From Pseudobutyrivibrio ruminis (GTDB lineage Bacteria; Bacillota; Clostridia; Lachnospirales; Lachnospiraceae), in the NCBI GenBank assembly GCA_015057305.1, contig SVES01000028.1:1-45729 (forward strand): a DNA stretch of 45,729 bases, written 5' to 3'. A program made the translations under genes and the position numbers. This document shows positions 34,416-42,442 of the stretch, piece by piece (the stretch's first letter is position 1; each line of letters opens with the position of its first letter). The notes below the pieces were generated by a model. The model was given only the letters and a program-made list of their open reading frames with translations, was not told where the DNA came from and did not search any database.

Positions 34416-36503
34416 TCACTCTTCCTCATTGCTTTCATCCTCCACAGACCTAACTACCGTAGACTCTTTCGGATTAAATCTTGCCTTGTATAGCAATTCC
34501 TCATTTACGTCATAAAGTTCAATCTGAACATTTTCGATATCCGTGCTTAGCACTGCCAAATATCTAAATTCATCATCAATGGAAATTAGTTTATCATCAA
34601 TTAATGGAGCATTTGTGGAATCCAGAAGCTTGTAGTATTTTATTTGGTCATCCTTTATATCTTTTAGTCTAAAGCTTACTAGCCCGCTTACAGATGATTT
34701 AATGGTGTACTTAGATACAACCTTGTAAACTGTTTTTGGAACTGTGTTGTATCCATCAGTGATTGTCAATTCTCCTTCATAAGCCTTTGGGTCTATATCG
34801 CAATCACTTACAAAATTTTCACCGTCATACAATCGTATGAAAACTCTATCTGTACCATTTATCTTTCCAATAGCTAAATGTCTGATTTCATAACCAACTC
34901 TGGTTCTTTCTCCTATTTGCTCATTTCCAACCCACAGCTCATAGTCTGTGATACTACCTTCGTAGGTTTCAGGTATTGAAATACCAAGCCTAAATCCATT
35001 TTTGTTAATCAGTGTTCTTATGTAGTATTTAGGACCTGTAACTGTATTTGCCTCTAAGAAGCTTTCTCCTCCGATTGAATTGTAAAGAGCCGCATCCCCT
35101 GAAAGAAGATAGTAGGTAATGGCTCCGCAGGTTGTTCTATCGTAGGAGAATAATGCTCTTGTGTATTCATCCAATGCCTTTAAGGCATTCATCTGAGCTT
35201 CCTCGTAGCTTGTCTGAATATCTGTATATTCTGTATATGTCATTTTGCCTGCTTTGTTTAGTATGTAGGCATTTTCAAGCTCCTTTGATAAATCTGTCTG
35301 ATCCTTTACATAACCTTTATAGGTATTTTTCAAGGTTGTAATATTATCAAAACCTGAGGTCAGGTTAGTCTCAAGTTCATTTTCTATAGACACCCTTTCC
35401 TTGTGGGCTATCATATATTCACAAAGTGTGTCATAGCACACGTAGGGGTCATCATCTATATAGCGCATACCATCAAGCTCACCTCTCCACCATTCCTTAG
35501 GAAAGTAGAGCTTTATGAACCATATTTTTATTACCTTGTCCCCTTGCCAGTAGCGATCTAATGCTGTTAGGAACTCTGCATATTTTTTCTTAAACTGAGT
35601 CTTATTTACCTCTCCGCCGCTCATGATAGTGTCGTAGTAAGACTGAATCATGTAGATATCCTGGGCGAAGTGTTTTTTGTATAGATTGTAGTTTGTCTCA
35701 GCCGCCATTTTATCAGCTGTTTCAACTACCTCTGCCTCATATAATGCCCTGTCTCTGTCCTTCGTATACTCGATTATCTTGTCAAGTAAGGAACGATCCA
35801 GAGTGCTTTCCACATATGGATTAACATAAGTGTATGTCTCTGGTGGTAATGTAAGATTAATCAGCTTGCCAAGCTCTTTTTCATTGGTGACCTTTGTATT
35901 TTTGTGGGTAGCAAGGGACTCTGTGAGAGTATCCTTTTTGGTCTTCATTTTATCCAAATCGTTTTGACTTGCTGAACCTATTACCACCTGAAGTGTTGTT
36001 TTATCAATTGTTTCATCCAGTATTTCCAGCTGAGCTTCCTCGTATTTTATCTGCTCTTGGAGAGTGTAGATTTTAGTAAATAAATTTCCTGATTTTTCAT
36101 ATATTTCATAAACTATGTCATCCAGCTGTCTTTCTATCTTGTCTATTTCTGCCTGCTTATCTATGGCTGTATATTGAAATTCAAAGGTTTCTTGTTCATT
36201 AGGCTGTTCAGGCAGCTTGAAGCTTAAAAGCGGCGACCACCTTAGGGTTTGCATATTCTTATATTTTTCATATGCGGATTTTACAGCGGATTTATACTTT
36301 ATCTGAGCCTGGTCATATTTTAAAAGTAATGCCTCTAAATCCTCTGAATTGGCTAGTGCCAATGCCTTTGCCATATCAACTGTCAGTGTAAAGGAATTCC
36401 TTGCCTCTACATCTGTTTGACACATTGAAGTGCTTATGAAGGTTGCTATCAATATGAAAGCCGTAGCTTTTTTTATGAAATTTTTAATATGTAGCAACTC
36501 CAT
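34416..36503 (-). CDS. Exported TolC-like coiled-coil protein
   Basis: The 695-residue protein has a signal peptide (KNFIKKATAFILIATFIST, likely cleaved before residue 35). The following ~230 residues have the spacing of outer-membrane efflux (TolC-type) helices: MAKALALANSEDLEALLLKY, then long Glu/Lys/Gln heptads (YTLQEQIKYEEAQLEILDET; NDLDKMKTKKDTLTESLATH), and KELGKLINLTLPPETYTYVN, a recurring TolC-family element. A second helical half (about 320-450) is followed by beta-rich C-terminal domains. There is no outer membrane in this lineage, so a TolC-like barrel would have to span wall or exterior. The start is ATG 36503 or a TTG at 36512. It overlaps the MORN gene by 20 bases. Confidence 0.7.
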   Translation of the reverse strand: MELLHIKNFIKKATAFILIATFISTSMCQTDVEARNSFTLTVDMAKALALANSEDLEALLLKYDQAQIKYKSAVKSAYEKYKNMQTLRWSPLLSFKLPEQPNEQETFEFQYTAIDKQAEIDKIERQLDDIVYEIYEKSGNLFTKIYTLQEQIKYEEAQLEILDETIDKTTLQVVIGSASQNDLDKMKTKKDTLTESLATHKNTKVTNEKELGKLINLTLPPETYTYVNPYVESTLDRSLLDKIIEYTKDRDRALYEAEVVETADKMAAETNYNLYKKHFAQDIYMIQSYYDTIMSGGEVNKTQFKKKYAEFLTALDRYWQGDKVIKIWFIKLYFPKEWWRGELDGMRYIDDDPYVCYDTLCEYMIAHKERVSIENELETNLTSGFDNITTLKNTYKGYVKDQTDLSKELENAYILNKAGKMTYTEYTDIQTSYEEAQMNALKALDEYTRALFSYDRTTCGAITYYLLSGDAALYNSIGGESFLEANTVTGPKYYIRTLINKNGFRLGISIPETYEGSITDYELWVGNEQIGERTRVGYEIRHLAIGKINGTDRVFIRLYDGENFVSDCDIDPKAYEGELTITDGYNTVPKTVYKVVSKYTIKSSVSGLVSFRLKDIKDDQIKYYKLLDSTNAPLIDDKLISIDDEFRYLAVLSTDIENVQIELYDVNEELLYKARFNPKESTVVRSVEDESNEEE

Positions 36504-37704
36504 AAAATCCAAAATCCCCTCTCTTTTCAGGACAGAAGAACTGGTATTCCACCCCGTCCTTTAAAAAGGTATAAAGATAAACTGTTTTGTCTCTTGAATA
36601 TCCTGAAACGTTAAATACGTCATTTGTATTACTTTGAGTAATTGTCATGGATACCGGGTCAAATGTGGCATCCCCTTTTTCTATCATGTCCTTTATAACT
36701 ATCTGCTCTGCCAGCTTTAATTTTGTATATCCCTGATAGCTAGGTGTGCCAAAATATTCAATCAAATCTGAAACTGACGATACTCTTTTTCCTCCCAGGG
36801 TTATGTAATTGTGGCTAACGTATATTATGTCTACCATTATTTCATCTTCTATATTTGTATCTGAGCTGTCTCCCTGGTAGACTGCATCGATATCCTTTAG
36901 ACTTGCAACAAACTGGTTATTGTCACCCATGTAAAAGGTTGTGGTTCCTGTGTAGACCTCACCAATTTCTGCTGTGGATTTTCCTAACAAATCCGTATAA
37001 ACCAGCTCGTCCTGACTAAACAATCCTTTATATACCTGGTTGGAACCATTGTTAAACAGGATTCCCATTCCATCCTTTTTGCCTTTGGAGAAAGCACCGT
37101 TATATTCCATGCTTCCATTTTCTCTATACAGTACTCCCTCACCCTCATACAAATTATTTGAAAAGCTTCCATTGTACTTAAGTATGTTTGCCGGGTAATA
37201 AGCCTTGCCCTCACCCTCAAATTTATTTGCTTCAAAATTTCCTATATAAACTGTATCTCCGTTTATACTGTAAAGGGTTCCTTTCCCTGTAACAGCCCCC
37301 TTTGATACATTTCCTTCATATGCTATATAGCCTGATTTTGCTTTGATTTTTACAGTTCCATTTACAAACCTAAGAGGTATTGCGTTGTAATAATATTCTC
37401 TAACTCCTGCCACATGGCCAAAGGATATGACTGGATTAATCACCAGCAAATAAAATGCACTAATAACACCGATAGCTAATACTACGAAATAGACTAGGCG
37501 TTTGGATATCAGCCATTTTCTAGTGGCGTAGTAGTCCTTCTTGTCCCGAGGCTTAATCGAAAGTGTCTGAGTAAAGAATTTCCTGACTACAGTGGTAACC
37601 TTGGTTCGGATATATGATGGCGTTGTCCACAGCTGAATCATTGTGTACAATCCCATCACTCTGGATTTAATTACATTGATTAAAATCTGTAAAATATTTT
37701 CCAT
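36484..37704 (-). CDS. Membrane-anchored MORN-repeat protein
   Basis: The 406-residue protein has a basic cytoplasmic N-terminal ~65 residues, one membrane segment (about 69-95, LVYFVVLAIGVISAFYLLVI), then four full and one partial MORN repeats (about 125-235; e.g. YIGNFEANKFEGEGKAYYP and YNGAFSKGKKDGMGILFNNG), and a C-terminal domain (about 290-406) with KRVSSVSDLIEYFGTPSYQG. MORN hairpins usually mediate protein or lipid contacts. Orientation places the repeats outside, by the positive-inside rule. AAAGG precedes the ATG. It lies between the cyclase-like and TolC-like genes and probably links them; no enzymatic motif is seen. Confidence 0.82.
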   Translation of the reverse strand: MENILQILINVIKSRVMGLYTMIQLWTTPSYIRTKVTTVVRKFFTQTLSIKPRDKKDYYATRKWLISKRLVYFVVLAIGVISAFYLLVINPVISFGHVAGVREYYYNAIPLRFVNGTVKIKAKSGYIAYEGNVSKGAVTGKGTLYSINGDTVYIGNFEANKFEGEGKAYYPANILKYNGSFSNNLYEGEGVLYRENGSMEYNGAFSKGKKDGMGILFNNGSNQVYKGLFSQDELVYTDLLGKSTAEIGEVYTGTTTFYMGDNNQFVASLKDIDAVYQGDSSDTNIEDEIMVDIIYVSHNYITLGGKRVSSVSDLIEYFGTPSYQGYTKLKLAEQIVIKDMIEKGDATFDPVSMTITQSNTNDVFNVSGYSRDKTVYLYTFLKDGVEYQFFCPEKRGDFGFYGVATY

Positions 37705-37707
37705 TTA

Positions 37708-39528
37708 TTACCTTTCAACAAACAGGCTGTAATCGTATTCCTTTTCGCCTGCAAGCTTTAATAAGTCTTCACATGCAAATACATACCACTTAGCAATTTC
37801 ATCATCGCTATCCTGTTTAAGAATTTCTGTAAACATATTTCTTGCCAGATAAAAGTCGTTATGATAGTACATTGATAATGCCTTTTTAAACTGTTCTCTG
37901 TTGGCAAGTCTCTTTTTACCAATAGCCACTGGAAGCACATCTAATACTTCAAATAGATTCATGTTTCTTCCATCATCTGATAGGTTTACATAACCTATAC
38001 ATCTAGTCTTTATACTGTCATCTATGTAGGCTGCCATTTGTTCAGTCATAACCATGCCCACCTTGTATTCCTGAATCTTTTTGGTGATGCCCTGAAGAAG
38101 TTCTAAATCATCAGAATCAATAAAGGTAAAGGCCTGTTCATTTGTTCCAGCTATTCCAAAGGTAAGCTTTGTTTCATGCATTAGAATTACTGGATTTCTA
38201 TTAGCCAACAATTTGATTATGTTGGAAGCGAAATTAATGGCTTTTTTAGGACTATCTTCAAAAAGGAAATGCATTGAGCCAAGTGTTGGTTCTCCGAATA
38301 GAAGCACTCCATCATTATCAACCTGGGTCTTAGTAATAACTGCAAAATCCTTATTCATTTGTTCAAGAAGTTGCGTATCGCTTTGGTCTCTATCCCAGTC
38401 CAGGCTGACATTTACTACAATGCCTCGCATTTTTTGATACTCACCAGGAGTAACCTCCAGCATGCTTTCCTTGCCAAGCAAGGATGTAATATTGCGAGGA
38501 GCAAATCTTGAATAGGCAAGAAACATTTTATCTCTGGTATAATTTGCTCTCTTTTTTTCCTCTAGCACATCTCTTGCTGCCAGCCAAATTCTTTCATAAT
38601 CCCTATTTGTCTTTTGAGGAATCTTTACGCTGGTATCTCTTCCCTTTGATGCACTTTCTACAGCCATGGCAAGAGTTACCAAATCATCATGCTCTCTGTT
38701 TGTGAAATTCAATAAAGCAATTGAGCCTGCCACCCATACAATCACTATTCCTAAGAAATATATTTTTTTTGTGGCAAAAAATGTAGCACATACAATCGTA
38801 TAAATTATCAGCTGTTGCATTGCAAATCGCTGCCAAACGAAGGAATTTGTTTCTCTGTAGAGATATAAAAATATCATCAACAGGGCTACTGCTGCACCTA
38901 CCATAAAAACTGCAATAAGAAGGTATAAAGTATTGAGCAACAATGCCATTAGGAAGCCTTCTGGGAATGGATCCGGTAAAAATCCAAGTAACGAGCTATC
39001 TATCAACTGATAATCAGTCTCAACCACTTCAATGGTCTTATCGTAGGTTGCTGCACAGTTATATTCTCCTACCTGTAGGAAATACCTAACTCCTATACCT
39101 GGCTCAGTTGACTTCATAACCAGGTAAAGCTGGTCGTTTAACACATATAATCCATAAGCTTCCTTTTCTCCAACTCCAGTGATGTTGTAAGAATTAGTCA
39201 CCTCATATTTTTCATCAGATACAACCAAGCTTATGTTTTCTCCTATGTAGAGAAGATAGTGGCTACCCATTATAGCCAGTCCTGAAAGAGTACCATCTGC
39301 ATATTTTGTGAGATTTACAGCTGTTGACGCCATGGTTTTATCTTGCCTAAGCTCGTACAGGAAGGTACGTTTACTCTCCTGTTGCACAAACATACCGTTT
39401 TCATCGGCTGTGCTTATGCATCCGCGAATCTTGTCGTTAGTAGGAACAGAAGGCAAAGCAATAACTGCTGCTACTATTATCCATATTAAAATTGTTGAAA
39501 TAATTCCATAGATAATATACTTTTTCAT
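37708..39528 (-). CDS. Multi-pass membrane protein with degenerate class III cyclase domain
   Basis: The 606-residue architecture is: membrane segment 1 (about 4-26), an outer beta-rich sensor-like domain (to about 190), three more membrane segments (about 195-275), then a cytoplasmic part. The latter contains the adenylate-cyclase lead-in FLAYSRFAPRNITSLLGKES (about 331-350), the cyclase core, and the typical end IGYVNLSDDGRNMNLFEVLD (about 511-530), then a TPR-like helical tail. The metal-binding Asp of the usual FSDIRGF element is replaced (GIVVNVSLDWD), and the second GDG-type Asp site reads FGEPTLGSMHF, so catalysis is unlikely. It may bind a nucleotide or protein as a regulatory sensor for the CIS. 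Confidence 0.75.
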   Translation of the reverse strand: MKKYIIYGIISTILIWIIVAAVIALPSVPTNDKIRGCISTADENGMFVQQESKRTFLYELRQDKTMASTAVNLTKYADGTLSGLAIMGSHYLLYIGENISLVVSDEKYEVTNSYNITGVGEKEAYGLYVLNDQLYLVMKSTEPGIGVRYFLQVGEYNCAATYDKTIEVVETDYQLIDSSLLGFLPDPFPEGFLMALLLNTLYLLIAVFMVGAAVALLMIFLYLYRETNSFVWQRFAMQQLIIYTIVCATFFATKKIYFLGIVIVWVAGSIALLNFTNREHDDLVTLAMAVESASKGRDTSVKIPQKTNRDYERIWLAARDVLEEKKRANYTRDKMFLAYSRFAPRNITSLLGKESMLEVTPGEYQKMRGIVVNVSLDWDRDQSDTQLLEQMNKDFAVITKTQVDNDGVLLFGEPTLGSMHFLFEDSPKKAINFASNIIKLLANRNPVILMHETKLTFGIAGTNEQAFTFIDSDDLELLQGITKKIQEYKVGMVMTEQMAAYIDDSIKTRCIGYVNLSDDGRNMNLFEVLDVLPVAIGKKRLANREQFKKALSMYYHNDFYLARNMFTEILKQDSDDEIAKWYVFACEDLLKLAGEKEYDYSLFVER

Positions 39529-39540
39529 ATTGCAACGTTC

Positions 39541-40368
39541 CTACTGAAGCATAGTTTCTGTACCAATCTCCTTGAATGGATTGAAAAAAATTCTTAAAAA
39601 CGGAACACCTCCAGTGAAAATCTGACTAATCACCATTATGATTACCAGCACCAACAGGGTTAGGCAAAACACCAGTAGCATCCTAAATAATATTTCCTGA
39701 TTTCTTTTAAACCATCTTTGTAATCTGACACGCAGCTTGTATTTCTTGGCTGGTGCCTCTGCCATGTGCACATCCTTGTATAATTCAACGAATGTGTTAT
39801 AACCACTTCTCCAACGCTTTGCTGAAAGAATCATATAGGAATTCGCCTTCTGATCTGCAAATGGTTCTAGCATATCAAGAAGAATTCCCACACATTGATT
39901 TGCACAATCCTTTTCCTTTATCTTGTCTGTGTATTCTGTAAAATCTATACAGTAATCAAAATATACACTTCCATCCTTTGAAAGGTTGATTCTTTCCTGA
40001 CTTAATATGAGAAACAAAATGGAATAGGGTAAATCAACCGACATGCACTCCATTACCAGCCTTATACAAATGGCCTCCCCATCATTTAATGATGGGCTGC
40101 TGCCCTTGTAAAACTCTTTAAGAGGTCTGAAGTCTCTATATGGAAATAGAAAATACATCCTGTTTCCTATAGAAAACATGTCACAGTTTTCATTTCCTTC
40201 CAGTTCACTAACCAGGTTTCTGGCTAAAATGTGATCTTTTATTTCCCATAGGGTATATCTTGTTCCCTTGGGGCTATATTTGCTTTCACACACGTGAACT
40301 GCATTTACGGAATTATCAACTGCGGTATATATGGAATTTAAGTTATATTGGTTTGTTACAAACTCCAT
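39541..40368 (-). CDS. Kinase-fold-like cytoplasmic protein with C-terminal membrane anchor
   Basis: The 275-residue protein has one strong membrane segment (about 226-248, FRMLLVFCLTLLVLVIIMVI) and ~210 residues before it. These read like a degenerate protein kinase: beta strands with HVCESKYSPKGTRYTLWEIK, a hinge-like GNRMYFLFPYRDFRPLKEFY, and a catalytic-loop-like INLSKDGSVYFDYCIDFTEY without the HRD Asp or a DFG motif. This recalls membrane-anchored pseudokinases such as EssB of type VII secretion, though no homology is claimed. AGGAG precedes the ATG. It is co-transcribed between the ERNRY-type protein and the cyclase-like protein, suggesting a cytoplasmic docking or sensing part. Confidence 0.6.
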   Translation of the reverse strand: MEFVTNQYNLNSIYTAVDNSVNAVHVCESKYSPKGTRYTLWEIKDHILARNLVSELEGNENCDMFSIGNRMYFLFPYRDFRPLKEFYKGSSPSLNDGEAICIRLVMECMSVDLPYSILFLILSQERINLSKDGSVYFDYCIDFTEYTDKIKEKDCANQCVGILLDMLEPFADQKANSYMILSAKRWRSGYNTFVELYKDVHMAEAPAKKYKLRVRLQRWFKRNQEILFRMLLVFCLTLLVLVIIMVISQIFTGGVPFLRIFFNPFKEIGTETMLQ

Positions 40369-40374
40369 ATAGTT

Positions 40375-42168
40375 TTACTCCTGCTTCTCATTTACATCCT
40401 TTTTAACTATCGCATATGCGTATGTACATACAACAGGTATGTCTGTAAGTGAAATTCTAATCTCGTATACGCCTTCCTTGTTTGGAGCTGTGTACACACC
40501 TTCAGATGAAATCTCACCACTGTTAGGCTCTGTAAGCTCGTAGGTCAATCCACTCTTTTCTATGCCGTTAAATTCCACGTCAAAGAAGTAGTTGTCCTTG
40601 TAGCCCAGTACAACCGTAGGTGTTGTAGCTGCAATGCTGATATTATCAACCTCATGCTCAAGTCCAAAGTCATCTTCTGTAGGGAATTTGATAGCTGTCC
40701 ATCTAAAGGAGAGAATCAGCTGATCTACATTATCAAGTAGGTTTACTCCCACGATAAAGCTTCCCTTATCGTTAAGAACCTTCACCGCAACATCTACGTT
40801 TGGAAGTGCATTTTCTTTATCCCTAAATATATTAGCTGCACCGTAAATTGTGTTTCTGCTGTCTCCTGGAAGCGCTTCGTTGGTATCATATACTTCAAAT
40901 CCAACGTCTACATAAACGTTGCCCTTTCCAAGACCATGTAGGATTTCTCCTGAAAAATGAGTTGTACCTTTTCCATTGTCGTCACCAAGTGGTATCTCAA
41001 CTATTCCACTTGCAATTTGTGGAGCCTTGGTGTCTCCCATGTGTTCATATTTAACCACCTTGCCTGCATCCCCTTGATATACCTCAGGAGCGGTAACATC
41101 CTCTTTAGAGAAATTGCTAATGTATTCTCTTGTGATTACTTCGTTTTGTGGAATGGTAATATATTTCTTTACCTCAGCCTCTATTATCTGATCGATGATG
41201 TATGCCATGTCCGTCTTAACCAGCTTTATTTTTGCTATGACAACATCATTTCCCTGAGACTGAACATTTCTCATTTCAAGGCTAAGCTTTCCTGCATTTC
41301 TGGCTGCCAGGCTTTCAGGGTCTTCCTTTAATATGGCCACATCAATTGTGCCCTTTACATTTACCTTCTTGCGCTCACCATAAATTACAATTACACCTTC
41401 CTTTAAAATAAGCTCAGTGCTATCTATGGAGTTGTTCTCAGCCTTAATCCAAAAATCCTTATTGATAACCTGTCCACTATCAATTTTCATTTCTGGAATG
41501 TTTATTTCCATCTCATGATTTCCTTCATTAGTGGTAAATACAGGCATCTGTAGAATTCCCTGGAATGAAACTGGCACTGGCTTTTCAGCCTTTCCTGTAA
41601 ATGTGAAGCGCACCCTTGAAGATATTCCTGCACAGTTTTCTGCTGGAAGAGATATTTCCACTTCAACCTCTTCACTTTCAAATATCTTTGATGTGCGATA
41701 AAATTCATCCTCCATCTCCAGTAAATCAAATTCTTCTGAAGTATCCTTTAAGAATAATTCATAGCCTTCATGCATTCTGTTATATTCATAAGCCTGATCA
41801 CCTGCAGACTGATTTAAAGAATACACTGCGTGTACAGGATCCTCCCTGTAGCGAATGCATAAATAGGCTTCATCTGATTCAAGCTTGTCAAAATCCTCTA
41901 TAGCGGAAAGCTTTTTTACTACGGATGACTCAACTACAATTTCACGACCACTGCCATCAATAGCAACACCACTTTCTACTAGAAGTGATAAATCGTCCAA
42001 GCTGACCACATTAAGTCCGCAGACTACGCCAGAGCCATACATCATACTGTTTAAAAAGCGCCTCTTGTTGTTCATGTAGGTCTGCTCTGCTTCAAAATCT
42101 ACGCTTGTTAACATTTTTCCAGTGTAATAACGGTTTCGTTCAAAAGGTAACAACTGATTGTTTCTCAT
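40375..42168 (-). CDS. CIS-locus protein of the ERNRYYTGK type, first gene of operon
   Basis: The 597-residue protein starts with a motif found in many CIS clusters of environmental bacteria: LPFERNRYYTGKMLTSVDFE, then YMNNKRRFLNSMMYGSGVVC (about 7-50). The rest is beta-rich: a region of about 60-170 with acidic segments, an AIKFP-type domain near 490, and a C-terminal Ig-like domain (about 515-590) with GEISSEGVYTAPNKEGVYEI. No signal peptide or membrane segment is present. The function of this family is not established; a baseplate-peripheral or target-contact protein is likely. The ATG has GAGGG eight bases upstream, and the operon promoter lies just before it. Confidence 0.72.
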   Translation of the reverse strand: MRNNQLLPFERNRYYTGKMLTSVDFEAEQTYMNNKRRFLNSMMYGSGVVCGLNVVSLDDLSLLVESGVAIDGSGREIVVESSVVKKLSAIEDFDKLESDEAYLCIRYREDPVHAVYSLNQSAGDQAYEYNRMHEGYELFLKDTSEEFDLLEMEDEFYRTSKIFESEEVEVEISLPAENCAGISSRVRFTFTGKAEKPVPVSFQGILQMPVFTTNEGNHEMEINIPEMKIDSGQVINKDFWIKAENNSIDSTELILKEGVIVIYGERKKVNVKGTIDVAILKEDPESLAARNAGKLSLEMRNVQSQGNDVVIAKIKLVKTDMAYIIDQIIEAEVKKYITIPQNEVITREYISNFSKEDVTAPEVYQGDAGKVVKYEHMGDTKAPQIASGIVEIPLGDDNGKGTTHFSGEILHGLGKGNVYVDVGFEVYDTNEALPGDSRNTIYGAANIFRDKENALPNVDVAVKVLNDKGSFIVGVNLLDNVDQLILSFRWTAIKFPTEDDFGLEHEVDNISIAATTPTVVLGYKDNYFFDVEFNGIEKSGLTYELTEPNSGEISSEGVYTAPNKEGVYEIRISLTDIPVVCTYAYAIVKKDVNEKQE

Positions 42169-42203
42169 AAAATAGACCCTCTTTTATTGGTAGTTTACTG
42201 ATA

Positions 42204-42231
42204 ATAGTATATTAACATGTTTGTTGCACAA
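42204..42231 (-). promoter_or_regulatory. Candidate promoter of the CIS operon
   Basis: On the minus strand TTGTGC (42226-42231) and TACTAT (42204-42209) are spaced 16 bases, about 36 bases before the first ATG. Match to consensus is moderate; the flanks are very AT-rich, so a shifted -10 is possible. Confidence 0.35.
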
Positions 42232-42378
42232 TAATTTTAAAGGTTTCTTAAAGATTTCTGTTAACAATTTGTTCACAAATTGGGGATTTAAAGGACTTTT
42301 CGGCTTTCTGCTCATTGCGCATAGTCGGAATTTCTGTTAGCATATTATTAGTTTTAGCGGATTATCCATGATATCTCG

Positions 42379-42430
42379 TTGATAAATCGCTAAAACACAT
42401 CTTTTTTAGTATATTTTAGCGATTTATCAA
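42379..42430 (+). promoter_or_regulatory. 17-bp inverted repeat at the DUF234 gene start
   Basis: Left arm 42379-42395 and right arm 42414-42430 are perfect reverse complements (core GATAAATCGCTAAAA), separated by 18 A/T-rich bases that contain a -10-like TAGTAT. A third, imperfect half-site lies at 42352-42366. The right arm runs into the ribosome site AAGGAG. It could act as operator DNA or as an mRNA hairpin limiting translation. Confidence 0.7.
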
Positions 42431-42442
42431 GGAGATTTTAAG

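Noticed and set aside
13074..42168. Prophage or remnant prophage
   Set aside because: No capsid, portal, terminase, integrase, holin or replication gene, while DUF4255, DUF4280, DUF6760 and Afp7-like proteins are CIS markers.
13074..42168. Classical type VI secretion system
   Set aside because: No TssB/TssC split sheath, TssJ/L/M membrane complex or ClpV; the sheath is a single phage-like protein.
42352..42430. CRISPR or toxin-antitoxin repeat array
   Set aside because: Only two perfect arms in inverted orientation plus one partial half-site; no regular spacers and no small partner gene.
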